A DNA stretch of 64,000 nt, taken from assembly GCA_023418995.1 (NCBI GenBank), contig JAEZYP010000063.1:1-64000 (forward strand), given 5' to 3'. Under the pieces are notes generated by a model. That model searched no databases and was not told the DNA's origin. It saw only the letters and a program-made list of their open reading frames with translations. Below are positions 7,627-15,114 of the stretch, piece by piece (the first letter of the stretch is position 1; the number at the start of each line of letters is the position of its first letter). A program made the position numbers and the translations under genes. Source of the stretch: Bacillota bacterium (GTDB taxonomy: Bacteria; Bacillota; Clostridia; Oscillospirales; Acutalibacteraceae).

Positions 7627-7690
7627 ACCGACACGGTATCGCTACCAACGGATTTTGAGTCCGTCACGTCTGCCATTCCATCACACCGGC
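7605..7690 (-). tRNA. tRNA-Leu (anticodon CAA)
   Basis: Read on the minus strand, the gene starts GCCGGTG at 7690 and closes with CACCGGC, a discriminator A at 7608 and an encoded CCA (7607-7605). The seven-base acceptor stem pairs fully. The anticodon stem ACGGA/TCCGT encloses the loop CTCAAAA, giving anticodon CAA (codon UUG). A long variable arm (class II) and a T-loop (GTTCAAGTC) are present. Its 3' part overlaps the integrase gene, which indicates the element's attachment site. Confidence 0.95.
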
Positions 7691-7706
7691 ATGAACAACG
7701 AATGTT

Positions 7707-7735
7707 ATTATATAATAAATCCGGAAAAAAATCAA
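7707..7735 (-). promoter_or_regulatory. tRNA-Leu promoter
   Basis: On the minus strand, -35 TTGATT (7735-7730) and -10 TATAAT (7712-7707) are 17 bases apart. The tRNA 5' end lies 17 bases downstream of the -10. Confidence 0.75.
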
Positions 7736-7746
7736 GCACTAATTAT

Positions 7747-7778
7747 AACGGGGCGCTTTGTTTGTGTAGCACCCCGTT
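7747..7778 (-). terminator. Terminator of the rnf operon
   Basis: AACGGGGCGCT pairs with AGCACCCCGTT with one mismatch, just downstream of the rnfB stop codon. The T-run on the minus strand is not immediate (it begins about 16 bases later), so efficiency is uncertain. Confidence 0.55.
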
Positions 7779-7789
7779 TAATTATGTTA

Positions 7790-8584
7790 TTAAGCGTCAA
7801 GCATCGTGATACAGTGCCTCGGGCATACCAACGCACATTCGCCGCAGCCCGTACATTTCGTGGGGTCAACGCTGGCGCGGGAATCCGTGACGTGGATCGC
7901 GTCGTGCGCACAGGTTTTTTCGCATTTCATACAGCCGATGCAGCCCACCTTGCATACCTTGTTGGTTAACGCGCCTTTGTCGCAGTTGTTGCAGCGAACC
8001 ACGGCCTGTTTTTTTATCGGAATGAGGTCAATGAGCTGTTTCGGGCAGGCTTTCACACACATGGAGCAGGCTTTGCAGCGCGCGGGGTCAATTCGTGCAA
8101 CACCATTGCAGACATCAATCGCTCCGTACGGACAGGCTCTTACGCAGTCGCCCAGCCCCATGCAGCCGTACTGACAGTTGGCGGTGCCTCCGGCTACCAG
8201 TGCCGCACCGGCGCAGGTCGCTATGCCCTCATAATTTACTTTATCGCTGGTGTTGTCGTAGCTGCCGAGGCAGTGGACCAAAGCGGCTTTTACTTCCACT
8301 TCAGCCGCGTCGCAGCCAAGATACGCGGAGATTGCGTTGGAGACGGCTGTGCCGCCGACCGTGCAAAGACCGGACTGCGCTTCGCCACTTGCCATCGCCT
8401 TTGCGTAACCGTCGCAGCCGGAGAAGCCGCAGGCGCCGCAGTTGGCTCCGGGGAGCATATCGCGGATTGCCTCCGCTTTTTCGTCCTTCGGTACCGCCAT
8501 GACAATGGAGGCAACCGCGAGAATCAGCCCGCATAATAATCCGATCCCGGCGACAATCAGAACCGGAGTTAGTATTTCATTCAT
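7790..8584 (-). CDS. rnfB: Ion-translocating oxidoreductase subunit B (RnfB)
   Basis: This 264-residue subunit accepts electrons, usually from ferredoxin, for the Rnf complex. A hydrophobic helix anchors the N-terminus (residues about 7-30). The Fe-S domain motif (GANCGACGFSGCDGYA) follows. Three further regions of [4Fe-4S] ferredoxin clusters are visible: CMGLGDCVRACP with CKACSMCVKACP, CIGCMKCEKTC, and CTGCGECALVCP. It is the last gene of the rnfCDGEAB operon, the usual order in clostridia. The gene is intact and of normal length. Confidence 0.95.
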   Translation of the reverse strand: MNEILTPVLIVAGIGLLCGLILAVASIVMAVPKDEKAEAIRDMLPGANCGACGFSGCDGYAKAMASGEAQSGLCTVGGTAVSNAISAYLGCDAAEVEVKAALVHCLGSYDNTSDKVNYEGIATCAGAALVAGGTANCQYGCMGLGDCVRACPYGAIDVCNGVARIDPARCKACSMCVKACPKQLIDLIPIKKQAVVRCNNCDKGALTNKVCKVGCIGCMKCEKTCAHDAIHVTDSRASVDPTKCTGCGECALVCPRHCITMLDA

Positions 8585-8597
8585 CTTTTCTCACTCC

Positions 8598-9206
8598 TTA
8601 TCCCAGCATGCCTTCGACAAGTCCCTGAAAGCCGAGAAACGACACGGCGGTCAGTGATGCAGCCACCAGTGTAATCGGAAGTCCCTTTAGGCTTTCGGGG
8701 ATATCATTGTATTCAATCCGTTCACGGATTCCCGCAAAGATGACCATCGCCACAAGGAAGCCGATACCGGAGCCGAACGCGTTGACAAGCGACTGTACAA
8801 AACCGAAGGTTGGGTCTGCTTGGCCTTTTTGAATTACCAGCATGGTGACTCCGAGAACGGCGCAGTTGGTGGTAATCAGCGGCAGGTAGATTCCAAGCGC
8901 GTTATATAGGGAAGGGATGTATTTTTTCAGCACGGTCTCGATAAACTGAACCAGCGCCGCGATAATCAAAATAAACACGATCGTTTGCAGATACGCCAGC
9001 TTCAGCGGAACCAATAGGAAGGTGTAAATCGGCCAGGTCACGGCGGTGGAGATTACCATAACCACAGTAACGGCAACGCTCATTCCGGCTGCGGTATCCA
9101 GCTTTTTGGAAACGCCGAGGAACGGGCAGATACCAAGAAATTTGTTAAGAATATAGTTTTCCGTCAGAATGGAGGCTAAGAAGATTGCGACCAGTCCTTT
9201 TATCAT
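8598..9206 (-). CDS. rnfA: Ion-translocating oxidoreductase subunit A (RnfA)
   Basis: This 202-residue, almost wholly hydrophobic protein has about six membrane helices. It carries the conserved RnfA/NqrE pattern, including NKFLGICPFLGVSK near the N-terminus and LPLITTNCAVLG in the middle. The cysteines in these half-repeats match those proposed to bind an intramembrane Fe-S cluster with RnfE. The start overlaps the rnfE stop as ATGA, so the two homologous subunits are translationally coupled. It forms part of the membrane ion-conducting core. Confidence 0.95.
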   Translation of the reverse strand: MIKGLVAIFLASILTENYILNKFLGICPFLGVSKKLDTAAGMSVAVTVVMVISTAVTWPIYTFLLVPLKLAYLQTIVFILIIAALVQFIETVLKKYIPSLYNALGIYLPLITTNCAVLGVTMLVIQKGQADPTFGFVQSLVNAFGSGIGFLVAMVIFAGIRERIEYNDIPESLKGLPITLVAASLTAVSFLGFQGLVEGMLG

Positions 9207-9892
9207 TTCTTAACACACTCCTTTTCTTTTTCTGCCATTTGGGAACAGGAACCGCACAGCGGGCAGCTTTGGCAGCCGAGCTCCGCCGGTTTTTCACCCT
9301 TGCCCGCGGCAAGCTTGTTCGCAAGGGCGATCATCATGCCAAATACAAAGAAGCCGCCGGGGGGGAGCAGGAAGATGATAATCGGATCCATAAATCCTAC
9401 GGTAACCGGCAGCCCGAATACCGTTCCGGCGCCTAGCAGCTCCCGGATAATACCCATTACCAGCAGGGTCGCCGTAAATCCGGCGCCCATGCCGAGCGCG
9501 TCCAGAATTGCGGGAACGACCTTGTTTTTGTTGGCGAACATCTCGGCACGGCCGAGGATGATGCAGTTAACGACGATTAAGGGAAGAAAAATGCCCAGCG
9601 CCGCCTTTAAATCGGGGGAGTAGGCTTCAATCAGCATCTGAACAAGCGTAACAAATCCGGCGATCAGCGTGATATAGCACGGGATGCGAACCTTATCCGG
9701 GATTACCTTGCGGAGCAGGGAGATTACGGCATTGGAGCCGACCAGAACGAAGGTGGTCGCAAGCCCCATGCCGATGGCGTTGCTCGCCGAGGTGCTCAGC
9801 GCCAGTGTCGCGCAGGTTCCCAGTACAAGGCGGAGCACAGGGTTTTCCTTAACGATTCCCTTACTGAACTCTTTCCACGCGTTACTTGCCAT
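9203..9892 (-). CDS. rnfE: Ion-translocating oxidoreductase subunit E (RnfE)
   Basis: The start chosen is the ATG at 9892 (229 residues), directly after GGAGGCGAAGGAG. A longer frame to 9976 lies inside rnfG and lacks a better site. The protein is a multi-helix membrane subunit homologous to RnfA, with the matching motif LPLIVVNCIILGRAEMFA. The C-terminal tail has two cysteine pairs (CQSCPLCGSC), an unusual extension that could bind a metal. The start overlaps the end of rnfG by 11 bases. It pairs with RnfA in the membrane core. Confidence 0.93.
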   Translation of the reverse strand: MASNAWKEFSKGIVKENPVLRLVLGTCATLALSTSASNAIGMGLATTFVLVGSNAVISLLRKVIPDKVRIPCYITLIAGFVTLVQMLIEAYSPDLKAALGIFLPLIVVNCIILGRAEMFANKNKVVPAILDALGMGAGFTATLLVMGIIRELLGAGTVFGLPVTVGFMDPIIIFLLPPGGFFVFGMMIALANKLAAGKGEKPAELGCQSCPLCGSCSQMAEKEKECVKK

Positions 9893-10445
9893 CTCCTTCG
9901 CCTCCTTTGATTTGTTGATATTTTGATACAGCCTGATTGACGCATTCCGTAACCGCTTTACTGGTGATGGTCGCACCCGTCATCGCGTTGATCTGGCCGT
10001 CAGCCGCGCCGGATTTGACCAGTGTGAATCCTTTTTCCGGAGCGGGCTGATAAAACTGGCCGCGGAAGCTTTCCTTCTGTGCGTTCAGACCGAGGCCGGG
10101 GGTGTCGTTAATCGTAAGGATGACCACGCCTTTTACTTTTCCGTCTTTGCCGATTCCGGTCATGACGCTCAGATCGCCGCCGTAGCTTTTGGCTTTGGTG
10201 GTGAATACGTAACCGGTGACGGCTCCTCCGGTCTTTCCAATGGCATACGTGCCATCCTCGGAGTTTTCAAACTCGGTCGCGCCGGGAAGCACGACCTGAC
10301 GGGAATAGGCTTCGGCCTGCCGGTTTATTTCGATGATTTTATCGTGTGTCAGCATATTGGTAACCGCAAGCAACAGTGCGGTTACAAGACAGATAACAAA
10401 CAGGGTAACCGCCGGTTTCAGGATTTCTTTTTTATCAAGTCTCAT
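9882..10445 (-). CDS. rnfG: Ion-translocating oxidoreductase subunit G (RnfG), covalent FMN carrier
   Basis: This 187-residue protein has one N-terminal membrane helix (about residues 12-32) and an extracytoplasmic FMN-binding domain. The flavinylation motif is clear near the C-terminus (MTGATITSKAV), where a threonine receives FMN through a phosphoester bond. The ApbE gene at the head of the same operon would provide the transferase. The start overlaps the rnfD stop as ATGA. Length and motif are normal for the family. Confidence 0.95.
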   Translation of the reverse strand: MRLDKKEILKPAVTLFVICLVTALLLAVTNMLTHDKIIEINRQAEAYSRQVVLPGATEFENSEDGTYAIGKTGGAVTGYVFTTKAKSYGGDLSVMTGIGKDGKVKGVVILTINDTPGLGLNAQKESFRGQFYQPAPEKGFTLVKSGAADGQINAMTGATITSKAVTECVNQAVSKYQQIKGGEGDGK

Positions 10446-11389
10446 TTCTTAACACGCTCCTTCCCGAATGCTCTCGGGCGTGTCAAACGCTCAATATGAG
10501 GGACCAAAAGATTCATCAGAATGATGGAAAAGGATACGCCCTCCGGCAGACTGCCGAAAATACGGATCAGCATCGTAACGATACCGGCGCCGACCGCGAA
10601 AACAATCTGACCCTTCAGATTAATCGGGGAGGTCGCGTAATCGGTAGCCATAAAAATCGCGCCGAGCAGAAGACCGCCGGCAAGCAGGTCGAAAAGCACA
10701 TTGCGCCCAGCAATCAGCGAGATAACCGAGACAGCGCCGATGTAGCATACCGGAATTACCGGAGTAATAACTCTTCGCGCAATCAGGTACAGACCGCCTA
10801 AAATGAGAGCGACCGCACAGGTTTCGCCGAGGCAGCCGGCGCGGTTGCCGACGAACATACTCAATAAAGTCGGCATGGTGCCGCTTGTCCCCTCTTTCAG
10901 GATACCGAGGGGAGAGGCGGTGGTCATCGCGTCCGCCTTATTCATGTAATAAAAGGGCGCCGCCCAGGTGCTCATCTGGGAGGGAAACGAGGACATCAGG
11001 ATAATACGGGCTGTCAGCGCGGGATTCACAAAGTTCTGACCGATACCGCCGAACATCTGCTTCACCACCACAATAGCGACAATTCCGCCGAACGCCAGCG
11101 CAACCGGGTTTATCCCGACCGGCACGTTGAACGCCAGAAGGATTCCGGTTACCACCGCACTCAAATCGCCGATGGTGTTTTCGCGCTTCATCACCTTGCG
11201 GGAAACGTATTCGCTCAGCACACAGGAAGCAACGGAAATCACGATGAGCATCAATGCCTTCCAGCCGAAGAGACAAACGGAAGCAATCGCCGCAGGGGTA
11301 AGCGCGATAATCACGTCGAGCATAATTTTCTGCGTAGTAATGCCGCTGCGGATATGCGGGGAAGAAGATACGATGAGTTTTCCGTCCAT
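10442..11389 (-). CDS. rnfD: Ion-translocating oxidoreductase subunit D (RnfD)
   Basis: This 315-residue membrane subunit has about eight to nine hydrophobic segments. It contains the family motif GGIGQNFVNPALTARIIL. The segment TTASPLGIL corresponds to the site where NqrB/RnfD proteins carry covalent FMN on a threonine. The start overlaps the rnfC stop by one base (TAATG). It links RnfG flavin to the membrane pathway and helps couple electron flow to Na+ or H+ export. The coupling ion cannot be decided here. Confidence 0.95.
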   Translation of the reverse strand: MDGKLIVSSSPHIRSGITTQKIMLDVIIALTPAAIASVCLFGWKALMLIVISVASCVLSEYVSRKVMKRENTIGDLSAVVTGILLAFNVPVGINPVALAFGGIVAIVVVKQMFGGIGQNFVNPALTARIILMSSFPSQMSTWAAPFYYMNKADAMTTASPLGILKEGTSGTMPTLLSMFVGNRAGCLGETCAVALILGGLYLIARRVITPVIPVCYIGAVSVISLIAGRNVLFDLLAGGLLLGAIFMATDYATSPINLKGQIVFAVGAGIVTMLIRIFGSLPEGVSFSIILMNLLVPHIERLTRPRAFGKERVKK

Positions 11390-12714
11390 TATTTTTTACC
11401 TCCTGCTTTTACCAGAGCCTTTCCGAGCCGGATTGCCTGAACCAGAGGTCTCCCCGCAGGACAGTTGTACGCGCAGGTTCCGCACTCAATGCAGTCCATC
11501 ACATCAAATTCGGTAAGCATTTCCGTGTTCTTGGCGGTCGCGTATTTTTCCAGCTGCGCGGGAATCAGATTCATCGGGCAGCCGAAAACGCAGTGCCCGC
11601 AGCGGATGCAGGCGGTCGGGTTATTCCAATGCGCTTCCTTATCGTTAAATACGAGGATTCCGTTGTTCTGCTTTAAAATTGGGAGGTCGTCACCCGCCAG
11701 GGCAAGCCCCATCATCGGTCCGCCCATCAGAATTTTTTTCGGCTCTGATTGATAGCCGCCGCAAAAGTCGATTACGTCGGAGATTTTGGTGCCGATCGGC
11801 ACAAGGACGTTCTTCGGGTTCCGAATCGCGGAGCCGTCAATCGTTACGCGCTTTGTGATAAGCGGCATTCCTGTTTTCAGGTAGCCGGAGAGGAACGCGG
11901 CGGAGGTAATATTCATCACGATACAGCCGACGTCCGCGGGCAGCTTGCCCATCGGGACACAGCGGTCGGTACAGGATTTGATGAGGACTTTTTCCGCTCC
12001 CTGTGGATAGCGGGAGCGCAGGGGCAGCACATGGATTTTCTTTTCCTTCTCCGAGGCTTTTTTCAGCGCTTCGACTGCGTCCGGTTTGTTATCCTCTATC
12101 GCGATGATTGCGCGTCCAATTTTCAGAAAGCCGAGAACCTTTACGACGCCGTCGATTACGGCCTTGGTATTTTCAAGCGCTTCGCGGTGATCCGCGGTTA
12201 TGTAAGGCTCGCACTCGGCAGCGTTGATAATCAGGGTATCAATCTGCTTGTCTTTCGGAACATTGAGCTTAATATGTGTAGGGAAGCCCGCGCCGCCAAG
12301 TCCTACCAAGCCGGATTCCCTTACCGCCTTGATGAATTCTTCTGCGGTCTTCACTTTGGGTGGCCTTACATCGGGAGAGATTTTGCTTTGCCCGTCGGAA
12401 TCGATCACGATTGCGTCGGTATACTGTCCGCCGGGAAGCATTACCTTTTTGATGGCGCTTACCTTGCCGGAGATGCTTGCGTGAATCGGTGCGCTCACAA
12501 AGGCGGTGCTGTCGGCGATTTTCTGCCCGACCAGAACCGTGTCGCCTGCTTTTACCAGTGGGGTGCAGGGAGCGCCCGCGTGCTGCTGCAAGGGTAAAAC
12601 AACCTGCGTTGGTGCGGGCAGAACCGTGGACTGAGCCTGCGCCGTACTTTTCGCGTGCGGCACAGCGGTTCCGCCGTGTGTTTTAAACGGATTCAAAGGG
12701 AAAGTAATTTCCAT
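11389..12714 (-). CDS. rnfC: Ion-translocating oxidoreductase subunit C (RnfC)
   Basis: The start chosen is the ATG at 12714 (441 residues), following GGAGG with 8-base spacing. It is the soluble NADH/NAD+-reacting subunit. The N-terminal FPLNPFKTHGG is typical. A Gly-rich flavin/nucleotide-binding region (GLVGLGGAGFPTH) follows. Two [4Fe-4S] motifs lie near the C-terminus (CIRCGHCVFGCP and CIECGTCAYNCP, about residues 369-415). It opens the structural rnf genes, 44 bases after the Gx-type membrane gene. Length is normal and the gene is intact. Confidence 0.95.
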   Translation of the reverse strand: MEITFPLNPFKTHGGTAVPHAKSTAQAQSTVLPAPTQVVLPLQQHAGAPCTPLVKAGDTVLVGQKIADSTAFVSAPIHASISGKVSAIKKVMLPGGQYTDAIVIDSDGQSKISPDVRPPKVKTAEEFIKAVRESGLVGLGGAGFPTHIKLNVPKDKQIDTLIINAAECEPYITADHREALENTKAVIDGVVKVLGFLKIGRAIIAIEDNKPDAVEALKKASEKEKKIHVLPLRSRYPQGAEKVLIKSCTDRCVPMGKLPADVGCIVMNITSAAFLSGYLKTGMPLITKRVTIDGSAIRNPKNVLVPIGTKISDVIDFCGGYQSEPKKILMGGPMMGLALAGDDLPILKQNNGILVFNDKEAHWNNPTACIRCGHCVFGCPMNLIPAQLEKYATAKNTEMLTEFDVMDCIECGTCAYNCPAGRPLVQAIRLGKALVKAGGKK

Positions 12715-12758
12715 GATTACATCCTCCAATTTTACTGCCATTCAATAATATATGTTGA

Positions 12759-13292
12759 TTACTCATTGAATCTTAACTTCTTGAGTAAGGGAACCATGAT
12801 TTGCAGCACCATACCGGTTAAAATTCCGGCGAGAATGCCGAACAGAATCAGCCAGGGGATATAATAAACCACCGCGGGTGTTGTCAACAGCGCCGCAACC
12901 GCCAGCTGCGCCGCGTTGTGGGCTAACGCGCCGGCAACGCCGAGCCCCGCCAGACCGAACGGCCTGCCTTTTATTTGCAGAAGGAGCCACATGACCGCTG
13001 TGCTGAGGATACCGCCGGCAAGGCTCATCAGCATCGCGGTAAAACCCCGGGTAAGCCCCGCGAATAGTCCTTTGATAACGGCGATGCAGAGAGCGGGCAA
13101 TAGACCGACCGCGTCGGCGGCGTACATTGTTACAATGTTGGAAAGCCCCAGCTTAGCCCCGGGGGGCAGGAACGGAAGCGGCGGAAGCATCAGCTCCACG
13201 GCGGACAGTACCAGCGCAAGCGCCGTCAGAAGCGCGTTAAAAGCGACGAAGCGCGTTTGCGGAGCAATATTCAAATGACCGGATTGTTTCAT
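12759..13292 (-). CDS. Gx transporter family membrane protein
   Basis: This 177-residue integral membrane protein has five or six helices. Motifs include PPLPFLPPGAKLGLSNIVTM near residue 40 and a repeated Gly/Ala-rich helix pattern (TRGFTAMLMSLAGGILSTAVM). This is the Gx transporter family, once named heptaprenyl diphosphate synthase component I, and related to ECF-type S components. Similar genes sit next to NusG-II and ApbE genes in many Firmicutes. Its place in this operon suggests a role in supplying a cofactor or quinone-type substrate, but the substrate is unknown. It starts three bases after the preceding stop. Confidence 0.8.
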   Translation of the reverse strand: MKQSGHLNIAPQTRFVAFNALLTALALVLSAVELMLPPLPFLPPGAKLGLSNIVTMYAADAVGLLPALCIAVIKGLFAGLTRGFTAMLMSLAGGILSTAVMWLLLQIKGRPFGLAGLGVAGALAHNAAQLAVAALLTTPAVVYYIPWLILFGILAGILTGMVLQIMVPLLKKLRFNE

Positions 13293-13295
13293 AAT

Positions 13296-13661
13296 TCATC
13301 CTGTGTAGCCGTCGAACTGCTTTTCGCGGCCGACGATTTTAATCGATATTTTCGCGGGGAGGCAGACGGCGGCCTGTCCTGGTTTTGTCAGTTTGCCGGT
13401 ACGCACGCAGATTTGGTCGCGGCAGTCGGAATGCAAAAAGGAAATTGCGCCCGGCTCCACCAGCAGTTTAACATGATAGTCGCCGCCGAGGTCGATTTCC
13501 TGAGCGGCGGTCTGTCGGCCCAAATTGAAGCGATAAAGCTCGGAGCCGCTACGCTCTACTACCGCAATTCCTGAATCCGGCTGGCGGCTGAACCATATCA
13601 ATAAAAATATGGCGGCAAGCAAAAAGGGGAGGATAAGGTAAAAATCCTTCTTTTTAAACAT
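13296..13661 (-). CDS. NusG domain II-containing exported protein
   Basis: This 121-residue protein has one N-terminal hydrophobic helix (about residues 8-24) and a compact extracytoplasmic beta domain. The pattern GDYHVKLLVEPGAISFLHSD, then CRDQICVRTG and PGQAAVCLP, is the NusG-II/KOW-like domain of the small proteins that accompany Gx transporters and ApbE. The two conserved cysteine regions may bind a metal or form a disulfide. It lies between apbE and the Gx gene. An accessory role in assembling or maturing the Rnf flavoproteins is plausible but unproven. Confidence 0.8.
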   Translation of the reverse strand: MFKKKDFYLILPFLLAAIFLLIWFSRQPDSGIAVVERSGSELYRFNLGRQTAAQEIDLGGDYHVKLLVEPGAISFLHSDCRDQICVRTGKLTKPGQAAVCLPAKISIKIVGREKQFDGYTG

Positions 13662-13673
13662 ATGTCTACCTAT

Positions 13674-14726
13674 TTATTCGGCTAATGTATAGCGGTTTTT
13701 CGCTATTGTGAATTGATTTTTTAAACGCTCTGATCGATAAACCTTATTGTTTGTATCGATAAAAATTCCGCCCGCGTTGTATTGCTCCAAAAGCTTCATG
13801 CCGTTTTCCCTGCCAAGAATAAAGCACGCGGTCGAGAGGGCGTCGCTCAGAGCGCCGTTGTCACAGACGACGGTGACGGACAGCAGTCCGTTGTTTTCGG
13901 GATATCCGGTTTTCGGGTTGAGCAGATGGTGATAGGTTACTCCGTTTTCCGTAAAGTTCTTTTCGTAGGTGCCGGAGGTGGAAATGTAGCCGGAGGTCAG
14001 ATCAACGGTTCCCATAGCAGCCCCTTGATCCTCGTTACTGTTCGGGTCGCGTACCGCAATGTGCCACGGGGCTCCGTCCGGCTTCGTGCCGAATACCCCA
14101 ACGCTGCCGCCCACCGCGACAATGCCGCTTTGCGCGCCCACACTTTTGTAAGCGGCAACGGCTTCATCACAAGCCGCGCCCTTGCCGACCGCCCCCAAAT
14201 CAACCGCCATATAGTGGTTTTTCAGCGAAGCGGAGGATTCTGTGAGGTTCAGCCGCAGATTACGGTAATCGACATATTTTATGTATTTTTGAATCTCTTC
14301 CTTGGAAGGCACGCGCTGGTTGGAACCGCCGAAATCCCACATTGAACTAATCGGAAGAATGGTTGGGTCCAACGCGCCTCCGGATTTTTCCGACACATCC
14401 AGTGTTTTCTGTAACAGCGCAATTGTTTTCGGGTCGAGCTTGGTCCAATCGCTCCCAGCCGCTTCGTTGAGTCTGGCAATATCTGAATCGTCAACCCGCC
14501 ATGAAATCAGATTCTCCAGCTCACCGATACTTTTAGCCGCGACAGTTGCCGCGTCCACGCGCTTTGCCCCGTATACGGTCTGCTGTACAAAGGTGCCCAT
14601 TGCGTAGTTGGTGCATTCATAGCCCTGCGTTTTTTGCCCGATTACGACCCAGATGGAAATGAGGGTTATCAGAATCACGGCAAGCACGGAGCTTAGAAGA
14701 AAAATCAGTTTTTTGCTTTTGCTCAT
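13674..14726 (-). CDS. apbE: FAD:protein FMN transferase (ApbE)
   Basis: The start chosen is the ATG at 14726 (350 residues), behind a GGGGGGAATCAC site. A hydrophobic helix at about residues 9-28 anchors it outside the membrane, with no lipobox cysteine. Family motifs are present: YAMGTFVQQTVYG near the start, LGAVGKGAACDEAV in the middle, and YISTSGTYEKNF followed by HHLLNPKTGYPEN. It transfers FMN from FAD to the target threonine. RnfG and RnfD in the same operon carry such sites and are the likely substrates. It is the first gene of the operon, an arrangement that links maturation to Rnf supply. Confidence 0.93.
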   Translation of the reverse strand: MSKSKKLIFLLSSVLAVILITLISIWVVIGQKTQGYECTNYAMGTFVQQTVYGAKRVDAATVAAKSIGELENLISWRVDDSDIARLNEAAGSDWTKLDPKTIALLQKTLDVSEKSGGALDPTILPISSMWDFGGSNQRVPSKEEIQKYIKYVDYRNLRLNLTESSASLKNHYMAVDLGAVGKGAACDEAVAAYKSVGAQSGIVAVGGSVGVFGTKPDGAPWHIAVRDPNSNEDQGAAMGTVDLTSGYISTSGTYEKNFTENGVTYHHLLNPKTGYPENNGLLSVTVVCDNGALSDALSTACFILGRENGMKLLEQYNAGGIFIDTNNKVYRSERLKNQFTIAKNRYTLAE

Positions 14727-14790
14727 GTGATTCCCCCCATACGCCACTCGTGGAGCAGCGTGGCATTTCGCGTTTCACCTAATATTGTTA

Positions 14791-14819
14791 ATTATATCAT
14801 AGTTTTACATAAAGTCCAA
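14791..14819 (-). promoter_or_regulatory. Promoter of the apbE-rnf operon
   Basis: Reading the minus strand, TTGGAC (14819-14814) and TATAAT (14796-14791) are separated by 17 bases. The apbE start is about 65 bases downstream. The divergent intergenic stretch 14727-15114 holds this promoter and the rightward one. I see nothing else in it. Confidence 0.75.
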
Positions 14820-15004
14820 ATTCCTTGCCTGAAACCGTTTTTTTGAACGATTGCGACGCGGAGAAAACAGCGGCGGGCGTAAATCAAACCTCATTAAATA
14901 AGGCATATATAATAATTGCAATGTAATTTGCAAATACTCAAAAAAAGTATCCGATCCATGAAAAGAAGAAAGAATTTTGCAGAATTTAACAATTACGGAT
15001 AGGG

Positions 15005-15033
15005 TTGATAATTGTCATATTTTAGCGTATAAT
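15005..15033 (+). promoter_or_regulatory. Promoter of the SH3-lysozyme gene
   Basis: TTGATA (15005-15010) and TATAAT (15028-15033) have a 17-base spacer. The gene starts about 80 bases downstream. Confidence 0.75.
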
Positions 15034-15114
15034 CATAACAGAAATTATAACTTTTAGTATTATTCGCTAATTTTTAAATAGATATGAGAAAATAACATTG
15101 GAGTGAATATTTTG

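Noticed and set aside
11749..12597. Long rightward ORF opposite rnfC
   Set aside because: It is antisense to a fully supported gene and has no domain features.
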